Below are positions 7,394 through 16,845 of a DNA stretch of 64,000 nucleotides, in pieces. The notes beneath the pieces were generated by a model, which was not told the DNA's origin, did no database searches, and saw only the letters and a list, made by a program, of their open reading frames with translations. The stretch lies in the NCBI GenBank assembly GCA_964645785.1, contig CAZYAV010000001.1:80310-144309 (forward strand), in the 5' to 3' direction. Position 1 is the first letter of the stretch. The number at the start of each line of letters is the position of its first letter. Made by a program: the position numbers and the translations under genes. The DNA comes from CALWZE01 sp964645785. Lineage in GTDB: Bacteria; Bacillota; Clostridia; Oscillospirales; Ruminococcaceae.

Positions 7394-9445
7394 TCAATTT
7401 AAAAGCGTGTTGGTATCCAGAATCAGGCTGATGCTGCCATCGCCCAGGATGCTGCATCCGGAAAGGCCGCAGTTTTTCAGGTTGTACTTGTTGAAGAACT
7501 GCGGGAACGGCTTGACGACCACCTGGTATTCGCCAACCAATTTGTCGGCAAACAGGCAGGCGCTTCCGTTGTTGCTCTCGACCTGAATGAGGATGCCCTC
7601 TTCAAACGAGGATACCTCGGATTCGATGCCGTACACCTCGGACAGGCGGATGATGGGCAGGCATTCGCCGCGCAGCATAATCATCTCGGTGCCGTCCGTG
7701 TTCTTGAACACCTCATTCGCATCGCTGACCTTGAACGACTGGGTAATGGTCGAAATCGGCAGCGTAAAGATGGAGGAGCCGACCGTGATGTTCATACCGT
7801 CGACAATCGCGAGGGTGAGCGGAATCTTGATGGTGAAGGTCGTGCCCTCGCCCTTGACGCTGTGGATGGACAGCGTGCCGCCCACCTGCTCAAGGTTCTT
7901 GCGCACAACGTCCATGCCGACGCCGCGCCCCGAATACTCGGTCACCTCCTTGTTGGTGGAGAAGCCGGGCATCATAATCAGCTGGAAGGCCTCTTTTTCA
8001 GTATATTCGCTTTCGGGCTTGGTCAGCAGCCCGTTGGCGCGCGCCTTTTCAAGCAGCTTCTGCGCGTCCAGGCCGCAGCCGTCGTCCGAAATCTCGATGA
8101 GAATCTCCCCGCCGACGTTTTTGGCGCTCAGGGTGACCTTGCCGACCTCGGGCTTGCCCAGCGCAATGCGCTCCTGCGGCGGCTCGATGGCGTGATCCAT
8201 CGAGTTGCGAATCATGTGCATGAACGGGTCGGTGATTGCGTCGTTGATGGTCTTGTCCACCTCGGTGTCCCCGCCGATGGTGACCAGCTCCGCCTTTTTG
8301 TTCAGCTTTTTGCTCATGTCGCGCACGATGCGCTCCATTTTCAGGAAGGTGCTGTGCAGCGGCACCATGCGGATGGACATGACGATATCCTGTAGCTCGT
8401 CGGTCAGCTTGCGCAGGTCGCGGATGGATTTGTTGAAGTTGTCCAGCTCCAGCCCCTCAAGGTCGGGGTTGCGGATGACCATCGACTCGGCCGTGACCAG
8501 CTCGCCCACCAGATCCATCAGGTAATCCAGCTTGGACTGGTTGACGCTGATGAGGCTCTGCTTGGCGCCCGAAACCGGCGTTTTGGTTTCCGCCTTGGCC
8601 TTTGCGGCACTGTCCGGCGCCTTCGCGGCAGCCGGCGCGCCCGGCTTCTCCTCCTGCCGCGGCTCCTCGGCCGGCAGCACCTCGTAGGATTTGATGTTCA
8701 GCGCGGACTCGATGACGCCGGTGACCTCGTCAATCGACTTGATCGGCGTGCAGAAAATCAGGAATCCGTTTTTGACGATCTCCGCACTCAGGCTTGTGTC
8801 GTTCTCCGGGTTTTTGGGCTGCGAATCCAGGAACTCGCAGCAGCTTTGCAGCTGGGTCATCAGCATAAACGCCCGCATATTCTCCATCTGGCAGTTGTCC
8901 TCGAAGAATATGCGGATCTTAAAGACTGAGCCGGGGGCGCCGGTGGGCGCGGCGGGCACAGCAGCTGCGGCAGGCTCTTCAGGCTGCGGCTCGGCCGCTG
9001 CGGGCTCGGCCGCCGCCGCGGGCGCTTCCTCTCCGCGCAGGATCGCCGCCTGCGCTTCCAGCTTGGCAATCATGGCCGCGGGGTCAGCCTCGACATACTC
9101 GTCCCCCTGCAGCTTCTCAAGCTCCTGTTTGAAGAAGTCGGACGCCTGGAAGAGGAGATCGAAGATCTCGTTGAACACAAGCCCAAGCTTATCCGGCGAT
9201 TCGCGGATGATATAAAAGACATCCTCGACGGAGTGCGCGAGGGTGGAAATCCCCTCGAAGTCCATCATCGCCGCCGAGCCCTTGATGGTGTGGGTGATGC
9301 GAAAGATGTTGTTGATGTGCTCCTCGCTGATGGTTTTCTCGCGCTCGGACTCCATGAGAATCTCATCCAGCTGCTCAAGCATCGTCTCTGTTTCGTGTAT
9401 AAACGTCTCCAACATTGCTTCCATTCCGGGATCGATCATGCTCAT
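7394..9445 (-). CDS. cheA: CheA, chemotaxis histidine kinase
   Basis: A 683-residue soluble kinase with the full five-domain order. P1 (1-~110) carries phosphoacceptor H52 in THTIKGSAA. After an Ala/Glu/Pro-rich linker comes a P2-like response-regulator docking domain (~170-260). P3 dimerisation (~300-365), P4 ATPase (~366-545: NSMDHAIE, DDGCGLD, GRGVGMDVV, GEGTTFTIKIPL) and the CheW-like P5 (~546-683) follow. It phosphorylates CheY and CheB in response to receptors. It is first in its operon; TGAGGTG precedes the ATG. The upstream AT-rich gap is shared with the divergent operon at 9620. Confidence 0.97.
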   Translation of the reverse strand: MSMIDPGMEAMLETFIHETETMLEQLDEILMESEREKTISEEHINNIFRITHTIKGSAAMMDFEGISTLAHSVEDVFYIIRESPDKLGLVFNEIFDLLFQASDFFKQELEKLQGDEYVEADPAAMIAKLEAQAAILRGEEAPAAAAEPAAAEPQPEEPAAAAVPAAPTGAPGSVFKIRIFFEDNCQMENMRAFMLMTQLQSCCEFLDSQPKNPENDTSLSAEIVKNGFLIFCTPIKSIDEVTGVIESALNIKSYEVLPAEEPRQEEKPGAPAAAKAPDSAAKAKAETKTPVSGAKQSLISVNQSKLDYLMDLVGELVTAESMVIRNPDLEGLELDNFNKSIRDLRKLTDELQDIVMSIRMVPLHSTFLKMERIVRDMSKKLNKKAELVTIGGDTEVDKTINDAITDPFMHMIRNSMDHAIEPPQERIALGKPEVGKVTLSAKNVGGEILIEISDDGCGLDAQKLLEKARANGLLTKPESEYTEKEAFQLIMMPGFSTNKEVTEYSGRGVGMDVVRKNLEQVGGTLSIHSVKGEGTTFTIKIPLTLAIVDGMNITVGSSIFTLPISTITQSFKVSDANEVFKNTDGTEMIMLRGECLPIIRLSEVYGIESEVSSFEEGILIQVESNNGSACLFADKLVGEYQVVVKPFPQFFNKYNLKNCGLSGCSILGDGSISLILDTNTLLN

Positions 9446-9619
9446 AATTACACCTCATAACGACAATCTCAAGTATACTTATTCTACAATCTTATCAAAA
9501 TGAAACACCAAAAACCAGTTTTTATTCTCTAATTTTTGCATTTATCGCCTTTCATATCAAAAAAAGCATTCCATAATTCTATAAGGAATAGTATAATAGT
9601 TTCTAAGGGTGAATGCTAT
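9446..9619. promoter_or_regulatory. Divergent AT-rich promoter region between cheA and the + strand operon
   Basis: This 174-bp gap is much more AT-rich than its surroundings. On the plus strand TATAAT at 9592-9597 lies 23 bases before the ATG at 9620, with a weak TTCCAT -35 at 17 bp. On the minus strand a TATACT near 9470 with TTGATA 15 bp upstream may serve cheA, and GGCGATAA near 9550 resembles a sigma-28 -10 box but has no TAAA box at the right distance. Which sigma factor is used cannot be decided from this. Confidence 0.45.
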
Positions 9620-11014
9620 ATGTCTGATATTTTAAGAATTTCCACGCCGATTGTAAATCCCAACCAGGCAACGGCGCCGGCACAGGCGCCCGACCCCACA
9701 TCGGCGTTTTATCTGCAGGATACCACAAAAGTCATCAAATCGCACAACCAGCGGGAGCTTTATGACCAGAACACCGGCACGCTGACCGGCAAGACCGCGC
9801 CGGACATCCTGATGGACCTGATTCAGGATCCGACCGTGACGGCGACCTACCTGAAAAATCTCTCGATGATCGAGGAGATTTACAAGCTGGTGCCCGCGCA
9901 CAATCTCGCGCTTGACCCGGACGTCGAAAAGCTGTTTGACGCGCTGCTGCTCACGCCGGAGGATCTCGTGCCCGAGATGATGAACCAGGAGCAGACCTCC
10001 ACCTCGTTCCACGGCGAGCTGTTCGACTTCCTGCGGGATGTCAGCATGGCCTACCGCCGGCAGCCCGAGGTGCAGTTCGCCATCGCGGACTTTCTGAAGG
10101 CGGTGCACACCGCCATGCGGCAGGACGACCTGCTCGGCTCGGTTGCCAACAACCTGCTGTATCTGCAAAGCGCGCTGCGGGGCAGCACTCAGCTGTCGGA
10201 TAATCTCGGCCGGCTGGCCAAGGCGTTCCTCGCCCGCCCGCAGGGGGAGGATCTCGCCGAGCTGAAAAATTTGACCACCGACCTGCTGACCGACGCGCGC
10301 GGCAGCCTGCTGCTTTCCGAAAAGGCCGAAAAGATCATCTCTATTACAACATATAATTTGTCGAGATGCAATGCAAATACGGATTTTATTGCAGAAACTG
10401 CGGTCAGATTGCGCAAATTTTTGAGTGAACCGGAAAAAAAAGTGCTCACACAGCTCTCCCGCGAGCTGCTGGAGGGTAAAGCGGAGCGCCCCGCCCGCAG
10501 CGAGTCGGTGATGGACAGCCTGACCAAAATCATCGAGAAAGCCACCTCGGGGGACAAGGACGGTGCGGCCTCGGAGAAGATCGACAGCATTCTGTTCAGC
10601 CTGCTCTCCTCCCCCTGCAACTTCACCCCGCTTCTCCATTATATCATCCCTGTCGAGTATTTTGGAACCCGCGCGTTCACCGAGCTGTGGATCAATCCCG
10701 AGGCGGGGGACAACGACAAGGCCGCCGGCGGGCAGGACGAGACGCACGTGCTGATGGTGATGGACGTGGACGGTGCCGGCCGGTTTGAGGCCGAGCTGTA
10801 TGTGCACGACAAAAATGTCGATTTTACGCTTTATTGCCCCAACGGGCTGGAAAACCGCTTCCGCCAGATCGGCGAGCTGCTGCGGGAGGATCGCGGAAGC
10901 TCGGAATACCGGTTCTCCGGCATCAACGTGCTGCCGCTCAAGCGCGGCCGTTCGCTGATGGAGGTTTTCAAATCGCTTCCGTATAGAAGAGTGGGTGTCG
11001 ATGTCACAGTCTAA
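9620..11014 (+). CDS. YlqG/FliK-like flagellar protein of unknown function
   Basis: A soluble protein of 464 residues with no membrane segments. The N-terminal ~330 residues are helical and leucine-rich and I do not recognise them. The C-terminal ~110 residues (FTELWINPEA, then HVLMVMDVDGAGRFEAELYV and VDFTLYCPNGLENRFRQIGELL) resemble the FliK hook-length-control C-terminal fold. It overlaps a soluble FlhB-like gene by 14 bp, the same pairing as ylqG-ylqH of Bacillus; FliK-type C-termini dock on FlhB-type proteins, so the two may interact. The frame extends to a TTG at 9536, but AAGGGTG 8 bases before the ATG at 9620 supports this start. Confidence 0.75.
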   Translation: MSDILRISTPIVNPNQATAPAQAPDPTSAFYLQDTTKVIKSHNQRELYDQNTGTLTGKTAPDILMDLIQDPTVTATYLKNLSMIEEIYKLVPAHNLALDPDVEKLFDALLLTPEDLVPEMMNQEQTSTSFHGELFDFLRDVSMAYRRQPEVQFAIADFLKAVHTAMRQDDLLGSVANNLLYLQSALRGSTQLSDNLGRLAKAFLARPQGEDLAELKNLTTDLLTDARGSLLLSEKAEKIISITTYNLSRCNANTDFIAETAVRLRKFLSEPEKKVLTQLSRELLEGKAERPARSESVMDSLTKIIEKATSGDKDGAASEKIDSILFSLLSSPCNFTPLLHYIIPVEYFGTRAFTELWINPEAGDNDKAAGGQDETHVLMVMDVDGAGRFEAELYVHDKNVDFTLYCPNGLENRFRQIGELLREDRGSSEYRFSGINVLPLKRGRSLMEVFKSLPYRRVGVDVTV

Positions 11015-11339
11015 GTCTAAAAAAGAGCAAAAGGCCGTCGCGCTGAAATACCGGTCGGATAAGGACGCCGCGCCGGTCATCATCGCGTCCGGCTACGGCG
11101 ACATTGCCGAGGGAATTATCAATATTGCGGAAAAAGAGGGGATTCCTGTCTATCGGGACGATAGCGCCGCCTCTTTGCTGTGTATGCTGGACGTCGGCGC
11201 GAGCATCCCGCCCGAGCTGTATCAGGTCGTTGCGGAAATCTACTGCAAGATCCTGATGATCGCCTCGCAGAGCGGCAGCTCGCCGACCGAGCTTCGTCTT
11301 GCCCAGACGCTTGAAGAATTGAGAGGGAACGAATCGTGA
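11001..11339 (+). CDS. Soluble FlhB-like export-switch protein (YlqH/EscU C-terminal domain type)
   Basis: A 112-residue protein that aligns with the cytoplasmic end of FlhB: VALKYRSDKDAAPVIIASG parallels VALQYDQKKHRAPVVIAKG of the full FlhB in this window. It has no transmembrane part and lacks the self-cleaving NPTH motif. Such FlhB C-terminal homologues (YlqH, FlhX) can partly substitute for the FlhB cytoplasmic domain in export substrate switching. I start at the ATG at 11001, not the in-frame GTG at 10995. It overlaps the upstream gene by 14 bp and the downstream one by 4 bp (GTGA), so the three are translationally coupled. Confidence 0.85.
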   Translation: MSQSKSKKEQKAVALKYRSDKDAAPVIIASGYGDIAEGIINIAEKEGIPVYRDDSAASLLCMLDVGASIPPELYQVVAEIYCKILMIASQSGSSPTELRLAQTLEELRGNES

Positions 11340-13489
11340 AACGGATCAAGGAGGACGCCGACCGCGTGTTTGCGCTGGATATCGGCACGCGCAGCGTAAT
11401 CGGGATTGTCGGCCGGATGGAGGGGGACGTGTTCAACGTCGAGCTGCTGGACAGCGAGGAATACGCCACCCGCGCGGTCGTCGACGGCCAGATTGAGAAT
11501 ATTGAGGAGACGGCCAAGGTCGCAATCAAGGTTAAAAAGCGGCTGGAGGAGCGGCTGGGGCAGCCGCTGCGCACCGTGTACGTCGCCGCGGCCGGGCGGG
11601 TGCTCAAAACCGCCGTCGCCCAAAGCAGGATACAGTTCCCCGCCGACCAGATGATCGACGAGCCCCAGGTCGACGAGCTTGAGCGCGAGGCGGTGCGCAT
11701 CGCCTATGAGGAGGTCACCCGCAAGGACAGCGAGCACGACCTGTTCTGCGTGGGCTACTCGGTCAAATCCTACGAGCTGGACGGCTACCGGTTCTCCAGC
11801 CTCATCGGCCACCGCGGGCACAATGCCACGGTCTCGATGATTGTGACCTTCCTGCCCAAGGAGGTCGTCGACAGCCTCTACACAACCATGAGCCAGATCG
11901 GCCTGACCGTCGCCGGGCTGACCCTCGAGCCGATTGCGGCGATGAACGCGATTGTGCCGCAGGATCTGCGCAAGCTCAACCTCGCGCTGTGCGATATCGG
12001 CGCGGGCACCTCGGATATCGCCATCTGCGACCAGGGCAGCATCGTCTCCTACGGCGTCGCCACCGTGGCCGGGGACGAGATCAGCGAGGCGCTGATGCAG
12101 AGCTGCCTTGTCGATTTCGACACCGCCGAGCAGATCAAGCGCCAGCTCTCCGCCGAAAACAAGACGGTGGTTTACGAGGATATCATCGGGCTGCAAAAGG
12201 AACAGCCGGTCGAGGAGGTCGTCGCGGGCATCATCGAGGCCGTCGACGTGCTGGCGCAGACGATTGCGGACAAGATCCTTGCCGCAAACGAGCGGCAGCC
12301 GAACGCGGTGTTCCTCGTCGGCGGCGGCAGCCAGACGCCCGGGCTGAAGGCGCGCCTCGCCACCGCGCTCGGCATCAGCGAGGACAGGGTCGCGGTGGGC
12401 GGCAAGGTGCACATGAAGCGGATGTTCACCTCCGAATACGATATCGCGGGGCCGGAGTTCGCCACCCCGCTCGGCATCGCCTGGACTGCCGCCCAGCGCA
12501 GCAGCGCGGGCTCCCTTGCCATCACAATCAACGGCAAAAAGATGCACCTGTTCAACGTGTGGGACAGCACCATCCTCGGTGTGCTGCAAACGGCGGGCTA
12601 CCGCTACGGCCAGATCGTCGGCAGCAACGGCCGCTCGGTCATTTACACCCTCAACGGGCAGCGCAGGACGGCCTACGGCGGCCTGCCCACCGTGGCGGAA
12701 ATTCGCATCAACGGCAGGCAGGGCAACCTGACCGACACCATCAAGGCGGGGGACGAGATTCAGTTCACCCCCTCGACTCCCGGCGCGGACGCGGTTGTCC
12801 GGGTGCGTGATCTGCTGGAGCCGGAGCAGGCGCTCCGCTCGTTCACCATCACCTTTGACGACGCGCCGTACGATGCCGGCACCCTCGTGCTCATCAACGG
12901 GGAGCGCTGCGCCAGGGATGTCATCATCAAGAACGGGGACGCGGTCGAGGTTCGCTCGGTGCACACCGCGGACGATCTCGCCCAGACCGCCGGCGCCGAC
13001 CCGAACGATCTGATCTTTGTCAACGGCGTACTCAAAACCCGCGAATACAAGCTGCAGCCCGGCGACCGGGTGCGGGTGATGGCGGGCACGGCCGCCGCGC
13101 CGCGGACGGGGAGCCCGGAAGCGGCGGAACAGCAGGCCGCAGAGCCGCAGCAGAGCCCGGAAACGGCGCCGCAGCCGGCGCCGCAAAGCGGGGAAGAAGC
13201 GCCCGCGGCCGCCCAGCCCGGCAAGGAGGCGCCGGCGGAGCCCCGGCGCGAACAGCCGCCCGCCGAGCCGCCCGTTCGCGCCATCAAGGTTCGGCTCAAC
13301 GACCGCGAGCTGGAGCTGCCGGACAAGGAGAACGGCGAGCCCTACCTGCTGTACGACCTTTTGCCCCTCACCGGGCTTGACCTGAACAACCCGCGCGGCG
13401 TGCTCACCCAAAAGCGCAACGGGCACAGCGCCGCCTATACCGAAATCATCTCCGACGGAGACAACGTAACGTTTGATTGGGAAAATTAA
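11336..13489 (+). CDS. FtsA-like actin-fold ATPase with C-terminal beta-rich modules
   Basis: A 717-residue protein. Residues ~10-390 are an FtsA/PilM-type actin-fold ATPase: phosphate-1 loop FALDIGTRSVIGIVG, phosphate-2 loop LALCDIGAGTSDIAI and adenosine motif VFLVGGGSQTPGL. The remaining ~310 residues are not in FtsA: two tandem modules with a beta-grasp look (ITINGKKMHLFN...AGDEIQFTP and ITFDDAPYD...PGDRVRVM), an Ala/Pro/Glu/Gln-rich linker (~585-640), and a third module (IKVRLNDRELELP...DGDNVTFDW). I see no obvious FtsA membrane-targeting helix at the end. It starts at a GTG overlapping the preceding stop. Its role is unknown; this is unlikely to be the division FtsA, as no ftsZ or other dcw gene is near. 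Confidence 0.8.
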   Translation: MKRIKEDADRVFALDIGTRSVIGIVGRMEGDVFNVELLDSEEYATRAVVDGQIENIEETAKVAIKVKKRLEERLGQPLRTVYVAAAGRVLKTAVAQSRIQFPADQMIDEPQVDELEREAVRIAYEEVTRKDSEHDLFCVGYSVKSYELDGYRFSSLIGHRGHNATVSMIVTFLPKEVVDSLYTTMSQIGLTVAGLTLEPIAAMNAIVPQDLRKLNLALCDIGAGTSDIAICDQGSIVSYGVATVAGDEISEALMQSCLVDFDTAEQIKRQLSAENKTVVYEDIIGLQKEQPVEEVVAGIIEAVDVLAQTIADKILAANERQPNAVFLVGGGSQTPGLKARLATALGISEDRVAVGGKVHMKRMFTSEYDIAGPEFATPLGIAWTAAQRSSAGSLAITINGKKMHLFNVWDSTILGVLQTAGYRYGQIVGSNGRSVIYTLNGQRRTAYGGLPTVAEIRINGRQGNLTDTIKAGDEIQFTPSTPGADAVVRVRDLLEPEQALRSFTITFDDAPYDAGTLVLINGERCARDVIIKNGDAVEVRSVHTADDLAQTAGADPNDLIFVNGVLKTREYKLQPGDRVRVMAGTAAAPRTGSPEAAEQQAAEPQQSPETAPQPAPQSGEEAPAAAQPGKEAPAEPRREQPPAEPPVRAIKVRLNDRELELPDKENGEPYLLYDLLPLTGLDLNNPRGVLTQKRNGHSAAYTEIISDGDNVTFDWEN

Positions 13490-13502
13490 GGGGGAACGCA
13501 TC

Positions 13503-14723
13503 ATGGAAACCTATATTGCACGGCAGCCGATTCTCAACCAGGACAAAAAGCTGGAGGCCTACGAGATTATCTACAATCAGGATGGCTATACCCTGCACAG
13601 CCAGACGGACGCCCGGGTCGCCAACGCGATTGTGGCGCTGTTCACCGGGGTGGACAGCCGGGCCTTCCTCAACAACATGGATTGCTTCCTGACCTTTACG
13701 CCCAACCTGCTACAGCAGAATATCCCGCACATCTTTGACGAGAAAAAGGTCGTTATCCAGATTGAGGACAACGTGCTCATCAACCCCGCCGCCATGCGCG
13801 CGCTGGAAAAATACAAGCACATGGGCTTCCGGGTGGCGTTCGCCGGCTTTGATTTCAACCGCCGCACGCTGGACGCCCTCTCGCTGATTGACATCCTCAA
13901 AATCGACATGGCCGCCGTGACCGAGCAGTCGCTCGAGCAGCTGTGCGCGCTTGCCCGGCAGTTTGACAAAAAGCTGTTCGGCTTCAACATCTGCGATGAG
14001 CGCACCGAAAAGCTCGCCGTCCAGTATCAGCTTGACTATTTGCAGGGTTCCTATATCGGCAAAACCGAAAAATCCCAGGTGCAGTCTCTCGAGCACATGC
14101 AGCTTGTTTTCCTGCGCCTGCTCATTGCAATCACCAAGCCGGAGCCGGATGTGGACGAGATTGCGCAGCTCATCTCAATGGACGCCTCCCTCTCCTATTC
14201 CCTGCTGAAGATGGTCAACTCGGCCTATTTCTCCCTGTCCAAGCGCATTCAGGACGTCAAGCAGGCCCTGCTGATTATCGGCCTCGGCCAGATCAAGCAG
14301 TGGATCTATCTGCTCAGCTTCACACCGGACGGCGGCAACACCGACGAGCTGATTAAGACCTCCTTCCAGCGCGCGGTTTTCTGCCAGAATATCGCGGTGC
14401 AGGTGCCGGGTGTTGTCAAGGCGGACGCCTACCTTGCCGGTATGTTCTCGACCCTCGGCGAGCTGCTGGGTATCTCGCTGGAGGATGCGGTGCGCGACCT
14501 GCCGATCGACGACGAGCTCAAACAGGGGCTCCAGGGGGAGGACAATGTTTACGGCCGGCTTATCAGCCTCTGTGTCCATTACGAAAGCGGCGAATGGAAC
14601 AAGATGAACGAGAACGCCGAAAAGCTCGCGCTGGACGAGGCGAGCATCTGCAAATGCTACCTCGACGCGGTCAAATACGTTTCCGACACGCTGAACGCGC
14701 TGCTCAACCCCGGCTCTAATTAA
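13503..14723 (+). CDS. EAL-HDOD signalling protein (YuxH type), EAL probably inactive
   Basis: A 406-residue protein opening with YIARQPILNQDKKLEAYEIIYN, the hallmark of YuxH-type EAL-HDOD proteins. The N-terminal EAL-like domain (~1-200) has EII where phosphodiesterases have EAL, and FAGFDFN where they have DDFGTG; ILKID is kept. It therefore probably does not hydrolyse c-di-GMP and may only bind it or a partner. The HDOD domain (~200-400; DEIAQLISMDASLSYSLLKMVNS) is a non-catalytic HD relative used in signal output. GGGGGAACG precedes the ATG at 13503; an in-frame ATG at 13473 overlaps the previous gene and is less likely. Confidence 0.88.
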   Translation: METYIARQPILNQDKKLEAYEIIYNQDGYTLHSQTDARVANAIVALFTGVDSRAFLNNMDCFLTFTPNLLQQNIPHIFDEKKVVIQIEDNVLINPAAMRALEKYKHMGFRVAFAGFDFNRRTLDALSLIDILKIDMAAVTEQSLEQLCALARQFDKKLFGFNICDERTEKLAVQYQLDYLQGSYIGKTEKSQVQSLEHMQLVFLRLLIAITKPEPDVDEIAQLISMDASLSYSLLKMVNSAYFSLSKRIQDVKQALLIIGLGQIKQWIYLLSFTPDGGNTDELIKTSFQRAVFCQNIAVQVPGVVKADAYLAGMFSTLGELLGISLEDAVRDLPIDDELKQGLQGEDNVYGRLISLCVHYESGEWNKMNENAEKLALDEASICKCYLDAVKYVSDTLNALLNPGSN

Positions 14724-14761
14724 GCCGGTCAAACAAGAATAAGACGGATTGTGATGGTGTT

Positions 14762-16842
14762 ATGAGACAAAAAATACTGATTGCAGACGATTCAGAAATG
14801 AACCGCGCGATTCTCTGCGACATGTTGGGGGCGGACTATGATTACCTTGAGGCCGCCAACGGCGTGGAGGCGCTTGCCGCACTGCAAAAGCACCAGGAGG
14901 AGATCTCGCTTGTTCTGCTGGATATCGTCATGCCCGAGCTGGACGGGTTCGGGGTTCTGACCGAGATGAACCGCCGCGGCTGGATCGAGGAGATCCCGGT
15001 CATCATGATCTCTGCCGAAACCCACTCCGCCCATATCGAGCGGGCGTACGAGCTGGGCGTTGCCGATTATATTTCGCGGCCGTTCGATTCCAACATCGTC
15101 TCCCGCCGCGTCGTCAACACGCTTTTGCTGTATGCAAAACAGAAAAAGCTGATGCATCTCGTCACCGAACAGATTTACGAAAAAGAGCGGCAAAGCAACC
15201 TGATGGTGGACATTCTCAGCCACATTGTTGAGTTCCGCAACGGGGAAAGCGGCCTGCACGTTCTGCATGTGCGCACCCTGACCGAGCTGCTGCTCAAGCA
15301 GATTTCGCTGAAAGGCGGCGGCGTTTCCCTGACTAAAGAACAAATCGGCATCGNNNNNNNNNNCTGGCCGCCGCGCTGCACGACATCGGCAAAATCGCCA
15401 TCCCCGAGGCGATTCTGAACAAGCCCGGCAAGCTGACCGACGAAGAGTTCAAAATCATGAAAACCCACACCGAGATCGGTTCCGAGATGCTGCGGCAGCT
15501 GCCCATGCATCAAAACGAGCCGCTGGTGCAGACGGCCTATGAAATCTGCCGCTGGCACCATGAGCGGTATGACGGGCGCGGTTACCCGGACGGCCTTTCG
15601 GGGGATGAAATCCCGATCGCCGCGCAGGCAGTCGCACTCGCCGACGTCTATGACGCGCTGACGAGCACCCGCGTCTATAAGCCCGCGTTTACCCACGAGC
15701 AGGCCATCGCGATGATTCTGGACGGCCAATGCGGCACCTTCAGCCCGATGATGATGGAGTGCCTGCGGGAGATTGCGGATACGCTGCCGCAGCAGCTGGA
15801 GCGTTCCTCCTATACCCGCGGGCAGGAAGCGCGGATTATCTCGGAGCAGCAGCTGCACGCCGTAACCGCGAAAGCATCGGACAGAACCCTGCAATTGCTC
15901 GACCACGAGCGGATGAAGTACAGCTTTTTCGCAGATATGTCCGAGGAAATCCAGTTTGAATACACTATCTCCCCTTCGATTGTCACCCTGTCGTCCTGGG
16001 GCGCGAAAAAGCTGGGGCTGAGCGAGATTATCATCGAGCCGCACCACAATCCGGAGGTTGAGGCGGTTGTCAGCCCGGAGGATCTGCATAACCTGGCCGA
16101 CATGCTGCGCAGCACCACCCCCGAAAAGCCGATCGTCAAAACCGACTATCTGGTTAACCTGCACGGGGACAAGCGCTGGATGCAGATTATCAGCCGCGCG
16201 ATCTGGTCGCAGGACGAGCCACCCCGGTACACCGGCGCCATTGGCAAGGCGGTTGATATACATGACAGCTACATCAAGCTGATGCATCTTGAGTGGCAGA
16301 CGGCGCACGAGGCGCTGACCGGGCTGCTCAACTACAGCTTTGCGAAAGAGCGGATCTGCGAGCGGATAAACGAGCGAACCGGCGGCCATTTCGCGCTGAT
16401 TATCGCGGATATCGACGGCTTTCAGGTCATCAGCCGCCAGCATGGCCGCGAGGAGGGCAACCGGGTTCTCGTAGTGACGGCGGAGCGCCTGCGCCAGATT
16501 ATCCGCAGCGGGGATATCGCGGCCTGCGAGGGCTCGGACGAGTTTCTGATTTTCCTGGAATACAACGACGATCTGGAATCGGTCGTCGACCGCATTTTCA
16601 GGGTCATGAACAACACGGTTGGCACACACCGTATCTCGGTGAGCGTCGGCGTGGCCAGCTCGGATATCGCAGGCAAATCCTATGACGAGCTGCTGCGCGC
16701 GGCGGACTGCGCCCTGAGCACCGCCAAACAGGACGGCGGCGGCGTCTGCCGGTATTATGACCCCGAAACGATGACCGTTCCGCGCGCCACAAGATACCCC
16801 AACGGCAATCTGCTGTGTCCAGATGCCGGACAGGAGCATTGA
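14762..16842 (+). CDS. REC-HD-GYP-PAS-like-GGDEF c-di-GMP protein, interrupted by an assembly gap
   Basis: One gene that reads as two frames because of the 10 Ns at 15354-15363. The first 197 codons encode a receiver (D54 in LLDIVMPELDG) and the first HD-GYP helices (HVLHVRTLTELL); from 15364 the frame continues with LHDIGKIAIPE (the HD pair), then HHERYDGRGYPDGL (the GYP loop) and DVYDAL. HD-GYP domains hydrolyse c-di-GMP. Next come a PAS-like region (about 15910-16280) and a GGDEF domain with IIADIDGF and signature GSDEF, where Ser replaces the second Gly. Total length is ~690 residues. Ten Ns do not keep the frame; a gap of 8 or 11 would. It is a candidate bifunctional c-di-GMP enzyme controlled by phosphorylation, plausibly by the kinase 3 bases downstream. 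Confidence 0.85.
15354..15363. other. Assembly gap (10 N)
   Basis: Exactly ten Ns inside the HD-GYP coding region, just before the catalytic His-Asp pair. The flanks join smoothly in protein terms (QIGI ... LAAALHDIGK), so only a few codons are missing and the frame break is an artefact of the arbitrary gap length. Confidence 0.97.
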
Positions 16843-16845
16843 CAT

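Noticed and set aside
14762..15418. A separate short response regulator gene ending at 15418
   Set aside because: The apparent end comes only from the frame shift caused by ten Ns; the HD-GYP sequence continues in another frame immediately after.
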